A stretch of DNA of 64,000 nt from Apium graveolens (GCF_009905375.1 NW_027417668.1:48931-112930); one strand, 5' to 3'. Numbered from the stretch's first letter, positions 1-11,217 are shown. Numbers and translations: made by a program. Notes: generated by a model not told the origin, from the sequence alone.

Positions 1-312
1 GCTTCTCATGCCAACTTGAACGGAGCTGTTGCTGCCTCTATGCCAAGGCCGGAGACGAAAAAGAGGGTGCTGAGGGGTATAACGAAGCCACACCCAGTCT
101 CTTCGGAAATGCAAGCTCTCGTTTGTGTCCCAGAGATTGCTCGAACCCAGGCAATCAAGGTCATCTGGACTTACATCAAGGAGAATAACCTTCAGGATCC
201 TGAAAACAAGAAGATAATCATTTGCGATGAGAAGCTGAAGAAGATTTTCAAGGGGAATGAACGTGTCAGTTTCCTTGAAATTGCGGGATTAATTAGTCCT
301 CACTTTCTTTGA
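1..312 (+). CDS. SWIB/MDM2-domain protein, 3' end (partial)
   Basis: This is the terminal coding part of a SWIB-domain protein; the frame is open to the left edge, so the gene starts outside the window. A basic linker (KKRVLRGITKPHPVSSEM) leads into a SWIB fold with the family landmarks WTYIKENNLQDPENKK, ICDEKLKKIF and FLEIAGLISPHF just before the TGA. SWIB domains occur in chromatin-remodelling subunits and in small plant nuclear or organellar proteins. The KGI-type linker before the domain is typical of the plant group annotated as upstream activation factor subunit spp27-like. The compartment cannot be decided without the N-terminus. An ATG lies in frame at 40, but the reading continues upstream of it, so it is probably not the start. 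Confidence 0.85.
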   Translation, partial: ASHANLNGAVAASMPRPETKKRVLRGITKPHPVSSEMQALVCVPEIARTQAIKVIWTYIKENNLQDPENKKIIICDEKLKKIFKGNERVSFLEIAGLISPHFL

Positions 313-1077
313 GTGACAGCTACTGGCAGCATATATGAACCTGCTCTTTTGTAAATTGGGTTCTTCTACATAACATAGTAATGCTAACATGTGAAAGTCA
401 ATATTCCTACACTCTCTGCCTGTGCGCCAAAGTTGTAGCCTGGCTGTTTTGGTTTCAGGACATTATGTATGCTTATGATATTGGTGTGAGCCTCTAGATG
501 ATGTTTTTGTTTGGCGAATGCAACCTCTGGTGTCTCCATCAGTTGCAACAACATTAAACCCGTTTAATCTCACCGCAGAAGCATATTTTTCAATCCTTGT
601 ATGTTGAACTTGTTATCAAGGTTGGTCTTACTGTGTTTCTTACCTTCATCGAGAAGAATTTATCTGTGAAAGCTTGACCACATGTTATGACTTCTTTCTT
701 ATATAGAGATGTATATGCACATTGGATAAGAGCAGACGACTATTCTACACCAGAGAACACACGTTAGCAGTACCAAAAATAAATGTGTGTTGACATATTT
801 TATTTCTTCGCCAGTTTTCACTATTTAGAAAATCTCATTCGAACATATACAATTTAGTTAACTTATGGGAAAATAGGCAGCTCAACTAAAAAAAAACTAT
901 AATTTTTTTTCTTGTGAAATAGTGAATAGTCCTAAAAGTCTAAAACACAAATTTCCTAATTCAACGTCCACCACATAAGGAAGTGATGAACAAACAGAAA
1001 ATAACCAGGAAAAAACCAAGAATTTGGAGCTGGAGCTTCCAAACTCTGAGGTTCTACTGACTCTACACAAGTACAAA
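313..1077. other. Intergenic: 3' flank of SWIB gene and DUF309 promoter
   Basis: No convincing coding sequence is visible. The left part should be the SWIB 3' UTR. The right part, AT-rich with runs of A and T around 880-910, should hold the promoter and 5' UTR of the DUF309 gene. I see no clear TATA box or repeat. Confidence 0.5.
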
Positions 1078-2193
1078 ATGTCAATAACCAGATCAACATG
1101 GCTGCTTAGTTCTCCACTTTCATTCCTCGTTGCATCTTATTATTCATCTCGTGTTACGTTTACTAGTTGTCCTCCATTAAGATTTTTGTTATATTCTATG
1201 TCGTCTCAACATCCAGGCAGACAAAGTCACAGAACAGCATCATATCGATACTCCTCCTCTTATGGTGAAGACGAAGAGGATGACGACGCCTTAAGTTGCA
1301 GCTTTGATGAAGCTGTAGTGCTGTTTAACGAAAGGGATTATTACAAGTGTCATGACGTTCTGGAATCACTCTGGAACAAATCCCAGGACCCAACTCGTAC
1401 GCTTGTTCATGGAATTCTACAGTGTGCCGTGGGCTTCCATCACCTCTTTAACCAGGTAAATATATTACTATTGATTTTACTTCATCCATTTGTATCGTGT
1501 TGATAGATTTGTGTTCTTAATCTTACGGATGTTAGTAGAATCATAAAGGAGCGATGATGGAGTTGGGCGAGGGAGTGTGTAAGCTGAGAAAGATGAATTT
1601 GGAGAGCGGACCTTTTTTTGAGTTTGAAAAAGAAATTTCTGCTGTTCTTGAATTCATTTATCAGACTCAGCTGGAGTTTGCTGCTTGTAAGTTCATTTTC
1701 CCTACATGCTGCTCATTAAGTTATTATCACGGCAGATACAACAATCCATATGCAGGTCAAGAAGAACCTATTCAGGCACCACAACCAATCAAATTTATAT
1801 CATGTATTTCTGGAATTGATTGATTGCATATATTTAGAGTCACAGACTCGTGCGTGCATTGAGTCCTGAACTTCGACCTCTTGTCACGGGAGAATAATCA
1901 TTTTAGATAAATCTCCTACTTATGCAGAATTGGATTTGGGATGTTTAGGTATAGAAGACTATTGTCTGGCTATGGATGAATCGGAGAGATCATATAAGCT
2001 TCTTGGCGGGTATGGTGCTAGACAGCGGATGTACAGTTTAGATTTGGAGACTGACTACAAAGTGGCGTACATTGTATTCTGCCCGGAAGGAGTTGAAGCT
2101 TATAGTGTTGTCGCCTCCGCTGATCGACCAAGAATTAAACTCCCAAACCTTCATGCTACACAGCAACAACTCATGGACCTGGATTACAATTGA
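1078..2193 (+). CDS. DUF309 family protein, three exons
   Basis: This is a DUF309-family gene of unknown biochemical function; plant members are often predicted to be plastid-targeted. Exon 1 (1078-1455) starts at the first good ATG and encodes a Ser/Leu-rich N-terminus that could be a transit peptide, an acidic stretch (GEDEEDDD), then the family hallmark YYKCHDVLESLW. Exon 2 (1539-1686) continues with NHKGAMMELGEG and LEFIYQTQLEFAA. Exon 3, best started at 1907, gives DYCLAMDESERSYKLLGG and a C-terminus ending at the TGA 2191-2193. The donors GTAAAT and GTAAGT and the acceptors are canonical. A tempting acceptor at 1927 would create a stop across the junction, whereas an acceptor at 1906 keeps the frame but adds a few unconserved residues. 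The family call is firm; the last junction is inferred. Confidence 0.82.
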
Positions 2194-3189
2194 TTCTCTT
2201 GGTTATATATATTAGTACTGCTGCAATTTTTTTTCCTTTGCAATTTTCTTGATATATAATGGCATATATAGTTAGAAAACTATATGTAGTTATCCTTCAT
2301 AGTTGTACCATCCAAAGGCCTATATGTTGTTAATAGTCCAACTGAGTCCTAGAAACGTTTCACAATGATAAAGATGAAACCATCAATCATCAATATATCA
2401 AACAAACAAACAAACAATACATACAGAGTCTTACTCCAGTTAAAACCAAATCTTTGGTTTCTAGTTTCTTGGCTAATATTAGTTTACATTTCAGCATTAG
2501 CCTATATACAGGGTGTTGAACCACGTGTTCGTGTTGTCTCAACACCAGAAATATAGAGGAAACAATGACTGGGGCGAATCTGTTTCGTTCAGCTAGAGTT
2601 GAAACTTGATCAAGGCCAAACAACAAAGATAGGAAAGTGAGTGCAGAATGTAATGCCAAATGCCCTTAAGCCAATCAACAGTTGGTTCATCTTTTCTAAT
2701 AGACTTAACACATAATTTATACTCGGTATAATCTTCCCAATGAATACTAGTATCTTCTTTTCCAAAATCAAAACAAGTGTTCATTTACCTGGGACCATGT
2801 TTGGCAACCTCTAAAGTTAACCATTGCATTTTCTTCTTCTCTTTTTATGTTGTTTAAGTGATATTTGTGAGAGAACTTCTTCCTCCCTCCCTCCACATTA
2901 ATTTTGCTTAAAAATTGAGTGACATGACATGCTCTTCAACTTAATTTCCCTGTTTGACATGACAGCAATATAACCATCTTTAATTTTATATATGTAGCAA
3001 TGAATCCATAGGACTAGTTTGCTTTCTTTTTGATGATTGATGGTATTTCATTGATACCAAAATTCATGAAGAAGAATGATCTGCGTCAGTTCCACTATTA
3101 CATATCCAACCCTCTGATCACTCACACTGGTGGACACCAAAACATTAAGAAGATCTATATTCATCAACTTTCCCAAAACAAAAATGCAA
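2194..3189. other. Intergenic, no recognisable gene
   Basis: This is the DUF309 3' flank followed by AT-rich DNA. Two overlapping minus-strand reading frames (within 2390-2784) end in a hydrophobic stretch, but I recognise no family in them and the longer one lacks an ATG at its beginning. The part next to 3190 may be the old promoter of the receptor pseudogene. Confidence 0.4.
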
Positions 3190-4695
3190 ACTCATCATCA
3201 GATTTACGAGCTTTGTTGAACCTAAAAGCTACAATGGTTGGTCCTGACAGCTCAGGACTCCAATACTGGTTTGCCAACTCATCATCATCATCTTCTCACT
3301 GCAAATTTACCGGAGTTACATGTATGTGACAATAACTCACGAGTTATTGCTCTCGATATCTCATATCATATGTTCCTCTTTTTGGTACTGTACCACCAGA
3401 AATCAGATTTCCTGATTAACTCGTAACTCTTATTCTATTCTCTGACAATCTCACTGGTCCATTACCAGCACAAATGTCGAATATGACATTGGTTAAGTAT
3501 ATTAAAGTCTCATATAATGCATTTAGTGGTGACTTTCATGGTTCTATGGTGGTTAATATGAAGGACCTAAAAGTGTTCGATGCTTATAACAACAACTTCA
3601 CTGGCAGCCTCCCAAAGGCAAAGCTTAAATAGTCTGAAATCTCTGTCACTTGGTGGGAATTATTTCTCTGGAGAGATTCCCAATGCCTACTCTAGGTTTC
3701 AGGCCCTGGAGACCATAGCTTTACAAGGCAATAGTCTCCATCTGAGCTCTATCTATTTGGAACTGTTTCGGAGTTCATTGGTGTCTAGAAGTGCTATCTA
3801 TTTGGAATAACAATTTCAGTTTTAAATTACCTTGAATCTTGGCAGTAATGGCAAGTTGAAGCAGATAGATGTTACTGGAATTCATCTTACAGGAATGATA
3901 CCCAAGGATTTGTGTAAAGGAGGAAAATTACTGACTTTAATTCTAATACAAAATTAGTTCCTTGGATCCATTCCGAATGAGCTAGGGGAGAGTACGTTGT
4001 TACTTCGCATACGAATTCAGAATAATAGCTTCAATGGTAGCATTCCTGCAATAGAAATTCTATAACTCAACAGTAACTACTTTTCTGGTGAGCTTCCCGT
4101 GGATATTTCAGGTATTACACTTCTGGGAGAATCCCAAAGGCTATTGGAGCGACTGAGCTTGTAAACAACTTTTCAGGGACTCTTCCAAGCGAAATTTATA
4201 ATTTGAAGATGCTGATGAGGATTAACATTAGTGCTAACAGCTTAACTGGTTATATTCCAGCTTCAATTGCTAATTGCACAAAGCTGATCTACATCGATTT
4301 GAGTCCGAATAGAGTAAATTCTGAACTTTCGTCCCAAATTACAATGTTACAAGATCTAAATGCCCTGAATTTATTTCAAAATCAACTTAGTGATGAAATC
4401 CCACGTCAGCTGGGATACATGAAGGGCCTTACAATACTGGACCCTCTCCTACAACAATTTTTTTGGCAGGATTCCGGTGGATTGGCAATCAAAGGACTTC
4501 AGCGATAAAATCTTGCCCGGGAACCCAAACCTCTGTACCCCCAGCAAAATGTATTGTCCTGTCATTACCAATCCATGGAACACTTCTTGCAGAGGCCGCA
4601 GAACTAGCACTACGAATCTTTTTATTACCTTGATCATATTAGTCTTTGTCATCCAAAGGCTTGACTCAATAGTTGAAAAAGAAAAAGTTTATTGA
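3190..4695 (+). pseudogene. CLAVATA1-like LRR receptor kinase pseudogene
   Basis: This is a decayed copy of a CLV1-type leucine-rich-repeat receptor kinase, a family of plasma-membrane receptors for CLE peptides in meristem control. An LRRNT-like cap (SDLRALLNLKATMVGP, then HCKFTGVTC) is followed by LRR fragments in several frames: [68 protein letters not shown] and the cysteine pair after the last LRR (GNPNLCTPSKMYCPV). A short hydrophobic helix (LFITLIILVFVI) looks like the membrane segment. Central repeats are missing around 3790-3830, there are many stops and shifts, and no kinase domain follows the membrane segment. The fragment is therefore unlikely to encode a working receptor. It has no visible intron, as expected for this part of the family. 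Confidence 0.85.
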
Positions 4696-4844
4696 TGTAT
4701 CATATAGTTAAGGAACTTTCAGACAAGAAGAACAATTCAGAATGTTTGGAAATGGAAAGCTTGCTTACAAAATGTTCCCTCATTGTGCTGAGCAGCAGTC
4801 ACAGCTATTGCTCCATGCTTGCTTACTAAAATGTCAACGTTGTT

Positions 4845-5040
4845 CTACAAAGATCGACCACCGAGTGAGAAGATCTGCTAATGAGATGTTGGAAGAAAGT
4901 GTTTAATCACAATAGATTCAGATTGAATTTTATCTCTTGTAAAACAACGATCAAGCGCTATGTGTTTAGTTCTCATTAACTCCTCCCTTAAACCAGCTAT
5001 GATCTTAGCGATTTCACAAGTTGTCTGTGCCACGCCTGGC
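4845..5040 (-). mobile_element. Ty1/copia RNase H remnant
   Basis: Read on the minus strand, this stretch gives the end of copia pol: a TTCEIAKIIAGL helix, then RTKHIALDRCFTRDKI, the conserved TKHI segment, and FLPTSH near the place where the family has the ADIFTK motif. It is a short relic with stops and no LTR found nearby. It lies directly beside the broken receptor gene, so it may mark an insertion that helped destroy that gene. Confidence 0.7.
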
Positions 5041-5221
5041 ACAGACACATTGTTAGGTTGCTGGGGTTTGACTTCTCAACAAAGATGCCAATAATCTAAT
5101 ATCTAAAACTACCAAAACATACTCAATTTCTCCAATGATATCAACCGAAACATAACTGCTTCTTTTTTTGTGCTAATCAACCGAAACATAACTCGGTTTC
5201 TCCTGTTTTTCATCTATTTTT

Positions 5222-5331
5222 AAGTTAATAACTGTACTAATACATATTGGAAATTACAGTTTTGTTTAGTTAATTTAAGTTAATAATTGTACTAACACAC
5301 ATTGGAGAACACAATTTTGTTTACTTAATTT
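5222..5331. repeat. Two-copy tandem repeat, 55-bp period
   Basis: Two adjacent diverged units start at 5222 and 5277 with AAGTTAATAA and end with TTAATTT. They lie in the 5041-5692 spacer, where I see nothing else apart from general AT richness. Confidence 0.7.
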
Positions 5332-5692
5332 TTAATGTAGAATATTAGTTACATCACCTTGCTCTATATATGCATCACATGGTATGCAATCTTTCCAGTT
5401 CTCTTTGATCATTCCAATTGTTACTACTGAGGCAAAGCATCATACTTCACTTCTTTCAAATTTTAGCAACAAGCTAAGAACAATAAGGAACAAACATAGC
5501 ACGGTCCTATATCCCATACGACAAGAACACTAAATCAGTGCGCCTGAACTCATTTATCAACTGCACGTTCATGTTGGATGATCAGTTATAGGATTAACAT
5601 AGAAACTTAGTGGAATATAATATCAACAGTGGCAGAACAGAAGGCATACCAACCTCTGGCAGCTCAAACTACAAGCAATATTGCCTGCACAA

Positions 5693-7471
5693 TCAACTGC
5701 GACGCCGCTTTCTAAGTCTGCATCCGTTGTGAGCTTTTCGAGTCGTGTCTTCAATATAGACAATTGGATTCTGATCATTCCGGGAATCCGTAAAACCGTC
5801 TCTGAAGCTTAAAATTGCTTGCTTCTTTTTCTTGAAAAAGGTAAATCCATTCACTTTAACCACAAAGGATTTCAATCCCATATCTTTTGCAAGTCGCCCT
5901 ACACGCTCTGCAGTTGAATCAGCTGAATAACGAGAAACTTTATCCTTTAGACATCCCGCGGAAGCCCCTATTTTTTTGTTACCCTTATAGTCAGTCACAG
6001 TAACAAAAGCATTATTTCGAATTAGCTTTATATGCACTATATCAGCAGTATCTTTCTCAACTTCTTGATGAGATAACTGAGGGCCTCTGAATCCATTGCT
6101 TCTATTTTCATCCATAGCTCCTCTGTTAAAGTTCATTGGTCTTAAATCTCTACCCCAACCAAAGTCATTTGGTCTATTTCCATTCATAACTCCTCTGGCA
6201 AGGTTCATTTGTCTCGAATCTCTCCCAAAATCCAACTGATTTGGTCTATTTTCATTCGTAACTCCTCTGGCAAAGTTCACTGGTCTCGAATCTCTCCCCA
6301 AATCCAAATGATTAGGTCTATCTTCATTTAAAATTCCTCTCCCAGAGTTCACTGGTCTTGAATCTCTCCCCAACTCGAACTTCTTAGGACTAGCAGAATG
6401 TATGTAACTTTTAGAATTTAAAGCACTGGGTAGAGATGCATTATCATTCACTTTCAGAAAACCCAACTGTGCGGCCAAGGATCCCAAGTAATTGGGTGAT
6501 GCATTGGCCAGCATATGAGCATGATCTTTAGAATTCCTTGAACCTGTGAAACCACATATATTCATTTGCTACCAACACGAAGAGAGAACAAATAGGTTTA
6601 ACATTTTTGACCTACTCTTAAACACCACATGCTATACATTTCTGCAGAGGAAATTCGGCATGCTCACATATAAATATCTAATACACTATTGCAAACATAT
6701 ACTTATAATTGTTCAGTTTCTGCATAAGAAGTTTGTTCGGTTAAAGGACAGCAGATTGAATGAGGATAAAACAAATTCCTTTCATTTTTTTAATTAACCT
6801 AAGAAATAATACATAGGCAAAACAAGAGTTATTACAAAGTTTGATATATCAATGATTTGTAGCTAGCATTTTACGTCATATATACAACTGGAACTGATTA
6901 AATATTGATTGATATATATGTTTAAACCTTGTTGTAAACCTAGTTGATAAACCAACACATACAATGTATAAGCTAATCGTAATAAAGAAACTATCAAACA
7001 ATGACTTCAAATAGACATAAATTAGTGTCGCATCCACTTCAATGTATCAGATAACATCCGCAAAAATATTCAAGTTAATAACTGTGCTAACTATGATTAA
7101 ACCTCTTTAAAAGGAATAGGGTTGCGACGAATAAAAAATTATTACATTCGCGAGTATATATGTTAAGACCGTGTTATTATTTAATCGAATATTACGTAAT
7201 CAATGTTCAACCGTAATAACAATGACAGTAAAATTCATATCCTCGGAGAATGATAGCCATCAAAGCAATTTCTAATAAAAATAGATGCATATATAGTTAT
7301 ATACAGGTACAAGAGTAAAAGACCATTTCACATAAAAATGAAGTTACCTGATAAAACACTGTAACTCTGAGAAAGAGAGTTGAGATGAAAATGGGTGGGT
7401 AAGATCCGAGAAGCTTGGTTGACTGACCCGACCCGACCACATAAGCGAGAAACGGAGCGATGAGAGAACAT
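5693..7471 (-). CDS. RPS11: Mitochondrial small ribosomal subunit protein uS11 (RPS11), nuclear-encoded
   Basis: This gene encodes ribosomal protein S11, which binds 16S-like rRNA on the platform of the small subunit, here of the mitochondrial ribosome. Exon 1 (7348-7471) encodes an Arg/Ser-rich presequence (MFSHRSVSRLCGRV) suited to mitochondrial import. An 804-bp intron (6544-7347, GT-AG) joins in phase to exon 2 (5693-6543), giving 324 residues. The uS11 core occupies roughly the last 120 residues: IVHIKLIRNNAFVTVTD, GASAGCLKDKVSRYSAD, AERVGRLAKDMGLKSFVV, NPIVYIEDTTRKAHNGC and a basic tail RLRKRRRS. Between presequence and core lie about 160 extra residues, including a four-unit repeat listed separately. 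An alternative in-frame ATG lies 66 nt upstream (7537-7535) and would add a second copy of the MFSH start. The family assignment is firm; the start choice is less so. Confidence 0.92.
6089..6370 (-). repeat. 72-bp coding minisatellite in RPS11
   Basis: On the coding strand four consecutive 24-residue units begin with GRDSRPVN, GRDSRPVN, GRDSRQMN and GRDLRPMN, and each contains an N-R-P/S-N segment near its end. Units differ by several residues each, so the array is not brand new, yet the frame is kept in all four. Bacterial and most mitochondrial uS11 proteins lack such an insert. Confidence 0.9.
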
Positions 7472-7783
7472 TGCTAGGGCGATTAGGGTTTTTGTTTTCT
7501 GCGAGGGATGAGAGAACATACATACGCCAAAATGGATCAATTCAATATCTTAATTTATAACTACGGAAAATAAAAAATACTACCTAATTATTTTCCGAGC
7601 ATTCGTCCCAAAAAATATATATAATTTTTCTAATATTTTTTCATAAATAATTGAACCGATTTTCAATCCTTAGCACTTTAGATTTTATTATTATTATAAT
7701 AATATAAAGACTTTTGACACCCAATTTATGTTGGAGTTATATCACCCAAAGCTATTACAGATATAAATATGTGATTAATCAAA
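7472..7783. other. RPS11 upstream region and spacer
   Basis: This holds the presumed promoter and 5' UTR of the minus-strand RPS11 gene, then AT-rich DNA up to the MITE. An in-frame upstream ATG of RPS11 lies at 7537-7535. The 9 bp TTAATCAAA at 7775-7783 is the left copy of the MITE target duplication. Confidence 0.5.
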
Positions 7784-8360
7784 GGGGTTTTTATATCAAA
7801 TTACCCACCGAACTCGTTAAAATGTATCAAGTAATTACTCAATCTCCACGGCGACTCCTTTAAACCACTGAAATACTATTATATATCACTCCGTTAGATT
7901 TTTTAAATTTTTTAACAGAAGTACTGTGTTTGTCGTGTATTTCTTTGATTATTACTGTGTTTGTCGTGTATTTCTTTGATTATTATGGTTTATCAGCAAA
8001 CTTGAGTGACTCTCTCATCTGTTTAATTGATCCTAAAATAATCGTTATTTTCACGAGTAAAATAAAAGCTAGGTGGTCTGCAATTGTAGTATTAATTTGA
8101 GTAAAATTCAACAGAGAGATGAAAAGAATATGTCCTTTCAATTAGCACTCTCGTTGTTTATCTCAATTGTATGTGTCGGGCAGTTTAACAAAAATATACG
8201 ACTACAAATTTTTAAAGTTAATGTTTTCCGTCAAAAAATTTTAAAAAACTAACGGAGTGATATATATTAGTATTTTAGTGGTTTAAATGAGTTATCGTGG
8301 AGATTGGATAGTTACTTGATACATTTTAACGAGTTCGGTGGATAATTTGATATAAAACCC
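7784..8360. mobile_element. Mutator-type MITE with 9-bp TSD
   Basis: This non-autonomous DNA transposon is bounded by terminal inverted repeats of roughly 140-150 bp. The left end GGGGTTTTTATATCAAATTA matches the reverse complement of the right end, and the arms share ACCGAACTCGTTAAAATG and ATATATCACTCCGTTAG. The 9 bp TTAATCAAA flank it exactly on both sides (7775-7783 and 8361-8369); long inverted repeats plus a 9-bp duplication are diagnostic of the Mutator superfamily. No transposase is encoded. A perfect 31-bp tandem duplication (7922-7983) lies inside. The right end is 67 bp from the stop codon of the F3'H gene, so the gene's 3' UTR or polyadenylation site may fall in the element. Confidence 0.9.
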
Positions 8361-8427
8361 TTAATCAAATTAATATATGGAACAAATTATTACGTTGCAT
8401 AGAATTACAAATGTGGCAAGGGGTTCA

Positions 8428-10813
8428 TCAAGCATCATACACTTGTTGGGCTAGCCTTGGGGTAGGATGCACCATTAACGGAACAGCCCGCTGCAAAGTC
8501 AGCCCATAAGCCTCATCCATATTAATATTTTTCGCCTCTTGTCCATCTGCCAATGTCCAATCAAATGAATGCAACAGCGTTGCAGTTAGTAGTTGGACCA
8601 TGCGAAGCCCAAGGCTCAAACCAGCACAAATTCTTCGTCCAGCCCCAAACGGTATCACTTCAAAATCATTTCCCGTTACATCAACATTGGGCTTTTCTCC
8701 TCCCGGTAAAAATCGCTCGGGTCGGAACTCTAGCGGATCAGCCCACATATTTGGGTCCCGGGCTATGGCCCATACATTTACGAGAAGCGTGGATCCTTTT
8801 GGTATAAAATAGCCGTTAATTTCACAGCTCTCGGACGCTATCCGAGGTAGGGAGAGCGGAGTTGAGGGGTGAAGACGGAACGTTTCTTTGACAACAGCTT
8901 GAAGGTAGGGTAGTCGTGGAAGGTCCAACTCTGTCACAAGCCGGTCTGGCCCAATTACAGAGTCCAGTTCTTTTCGGGCCTGGGCTAAGATCTCCGGGTT
9001 GCGAAGAACCTCAGCAATGGCCCACTCTACTGTGCTGGAAGATGTATCTGTTCCTGCTGTAAATAAGTTCTGCAAAATTCACACACAAGTGTACAGATTA
9101 ACTGATCAAATATGTTGTTGGTACTAAGTAAAACACAAGTAAGAAAACAGAGTAAATTACCAAAAGCAAAGCCTTAATCTCAGTATCAGTAAGCTTTCCA
9201 CCTTCGCTATCAACAACATCTTTTAACGACAACAATGTAGTCAACAAATCAGCGTTCTTTGAATTTCCCGCACCGCCATGTCCCCCGGAGATTTTATGCT
9301 CCTCCAAGATTTGATTCAAGAAGAAATCAAAGCGTGCATGAAGTTTTTTCATCTTTTTAGCGACGCCTTGCAAGTCAAGACACTCGAGGGGAGGGATAAA
9401 ATCACCAATGTTAAAAACACCAGCAAGGGTCATCATCTCAACCACCATGTCTTTAAACTCATCGGCCTTGGGATCACCAGAACCCGCAGAGCTGCCATAG
9501 TTGAACACCCTCTTGCCTAGCATCACGCGTCCTAGTGCATTTGTGGCACATATATTCAATAATTGTCCCAATTGTACTGGCCTTTTCCCAGCACCACCTA
9601 GCCCACCAACCAGTACTCCAACCTCCTCCTAATATACATTTATGTATAAATCCAACTTAACACTGTATACATTTATGATATTTCTAAAACAGCTTAATAA
9701 CATCTTTAATAAATATTGGATAAAATCACATAATGCCCCTAGGAAGGAAGGATTTAGTGCAAATTAATAGCAAACATTGTACAAATATTTACAAATCCTT
9801 AGTCTACAAAATAACATCTCTGCTATCTACAACTACATGTAATATATAATATTCTTAAACATAGTAAAGCTGTAATAAACAACTTAATAACATCTTAATA
9901 ATTAATAGTGGTTTTGTAAATTCGTTACTTGAGGATTTTTAAGTTTTGTAACTTAAATTAATGTGTTTGCTTCATCTTTGTATCTCTATGTATTAACTCC
10001 ATTTATTATATATTTAATAGAAAGTTATTTTTTTTGAATTAATATCCCTCTCAAACCCAACTTTAACATTATTTTGATTTGCATAAAGGTGAAAGCTTGA
10101 AACGTTCGGCCTGCAAGACTTTGAATGGTAGGTGAGGGCAATGATTACACATTTTTCTATAGCGAACCGACAAAATTTTATGAAGTTTGTTCATGTATAG
10201 CGAAGTTTTACCTAACGTCATGCTCATGCAAAAGCCAAATCATTATTTGTTACACATACATGTACATGATGCAAAAAGTCAAATTATAACGACTAATAAG
10301 AAAAAAGAGGAAGAATTAACAGGACAAGTAGTATTCACAACAAACCTGGCGAACATGGCGAAAATCATCAAGAGCCTTAGCGGAGAAAAGATGTACAGCA
10401 CAAATCTTCCTCAACATGCGCCACCTGGGTCCATACGGTGCAAACACCATATCCTGGTAATTATAAGCAATGTGTTTAGCTCCCGAATTCGGGGGCCGGT
10501 TGGAAAATTTAGAATCATGGGTTTTCAAGAAGTGCGCAGCCACGTCCGCTGAGCACGCCACCACCACATGAACAAACCCCAGCCTGAGGTGCATGAGAGG
10601 ACCATAAGTCTGAGCCAGGGAAGCTAAGGAGTGGTGAGGTATGGTGCCTAGGTGAGGCATATTGCCTATAATAGGCCATGGTTTTGGACCAGGTGGAAGT
10701 GGATATGGGCTCGAGTGACGGTTAAACAAGAGAGTACGTAGGCTAAGTAGGCAGTAAATGACCACTGCAACAATTGATGTGTAGAGTACTAACAGAGCTA
10801 TTGTAGAAACCAT
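8428..10813 (-). CDS. F3'H: Flavonoid 3'-hydroxylase, cytochrome P450 CYP75B, three exons
   Basis: This ER-anchored P450 hydroxylates the B-ring 3' position of naringenin, dihydrokaempferol and related flavonoids, steering the pathway to cyanidin, quercetin and luteolin types. Exons 10346-10813, 9161-9628 and 8428-9069 (468, 468 and 642 nt), with canonical introns of 717 and 91 bp, encode 525 residues. Visible are an N-terminal membrane helix, the proline hinge [12 protein letters not shown], the oxygen-binding helix AGTDTSS, the ExxR helix KETFRLHP, the PERF segment [10 protein letters not shown], and the haem loop [10 protein letters not shown] with its cysteine ligand. F3'H signatures GGEK and VDV(T)[14 protein letters not shown] are present; VVVACS replaces the usual VVVAAS. 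No disruption is visible. CYP75A (3',5'-hydroxylase) is the main alternative and fits less well. Confidence 0.95.
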
Positions 10814-10874
10814 GGCTTTTCCAAATTGTTAATTTCAAGAACAACTGCTGAAACTTGTAGCTAGAGAAAGTGAC

Positions 10875-10882
10875 TATATATA
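10875..10882 (-). promoter_or_regulatory. TATA box of F3'H
   Basis: A TATATATA core inside the palindrome GACTATATATAGTC lies 62 bp upstream of the F3'H start codon, which places the transcription start around 10845 with a short leader. Only position and sequence support it. Confidence 0.65.
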
Positions 10883-11217
10883 GTCTGTTCTAAGTGCACA
10901 TATGCAATAATGTAAACGTACTGTTTATGTAGAAAGCTGAACTGTTTGGTACATCTAATGGATCGGTAAGATTGGGGGTTGTTATAATATGAGGTTAACA
11001 AAAGCTCCACCGGTGCCGTCTCATAAAAAATATAAAATAAAATAATATATTTTCTATTCATACCATGAATATTAAATAGTAGTACTACTGTACCAGGAAT
11101 AGATAGACCGTGTAACAGGACTTGTCTAATTTAATATTTTATTTTTTCTTCTGTTGGAAATTTATTACTAGACTTTAATGTAACAGGTTCTGTAAGTAAT
11201 ATTTGTAATTGTAACAT

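Noticed and set aside
2390..2784. Overlapping minus-strand frames with hydrophobic ends
   Set aside because: No family recognised, overlapping in different frames, and no promoter or splice signals that I can defend.
10187..10552. Plus-strand frame of 121 residues across F3'H exon 1
   Set aside because: It is a shadow of the well-supported minus-strand exon and intron.
8428..10813. Flavonoid 3',5'-hydroxylase (CYP75A) identity
   Set aside because: GGEK, the VVVACS variant and [15 protein letters not shown] fit CYP75B better; a phylogeny would settle it.
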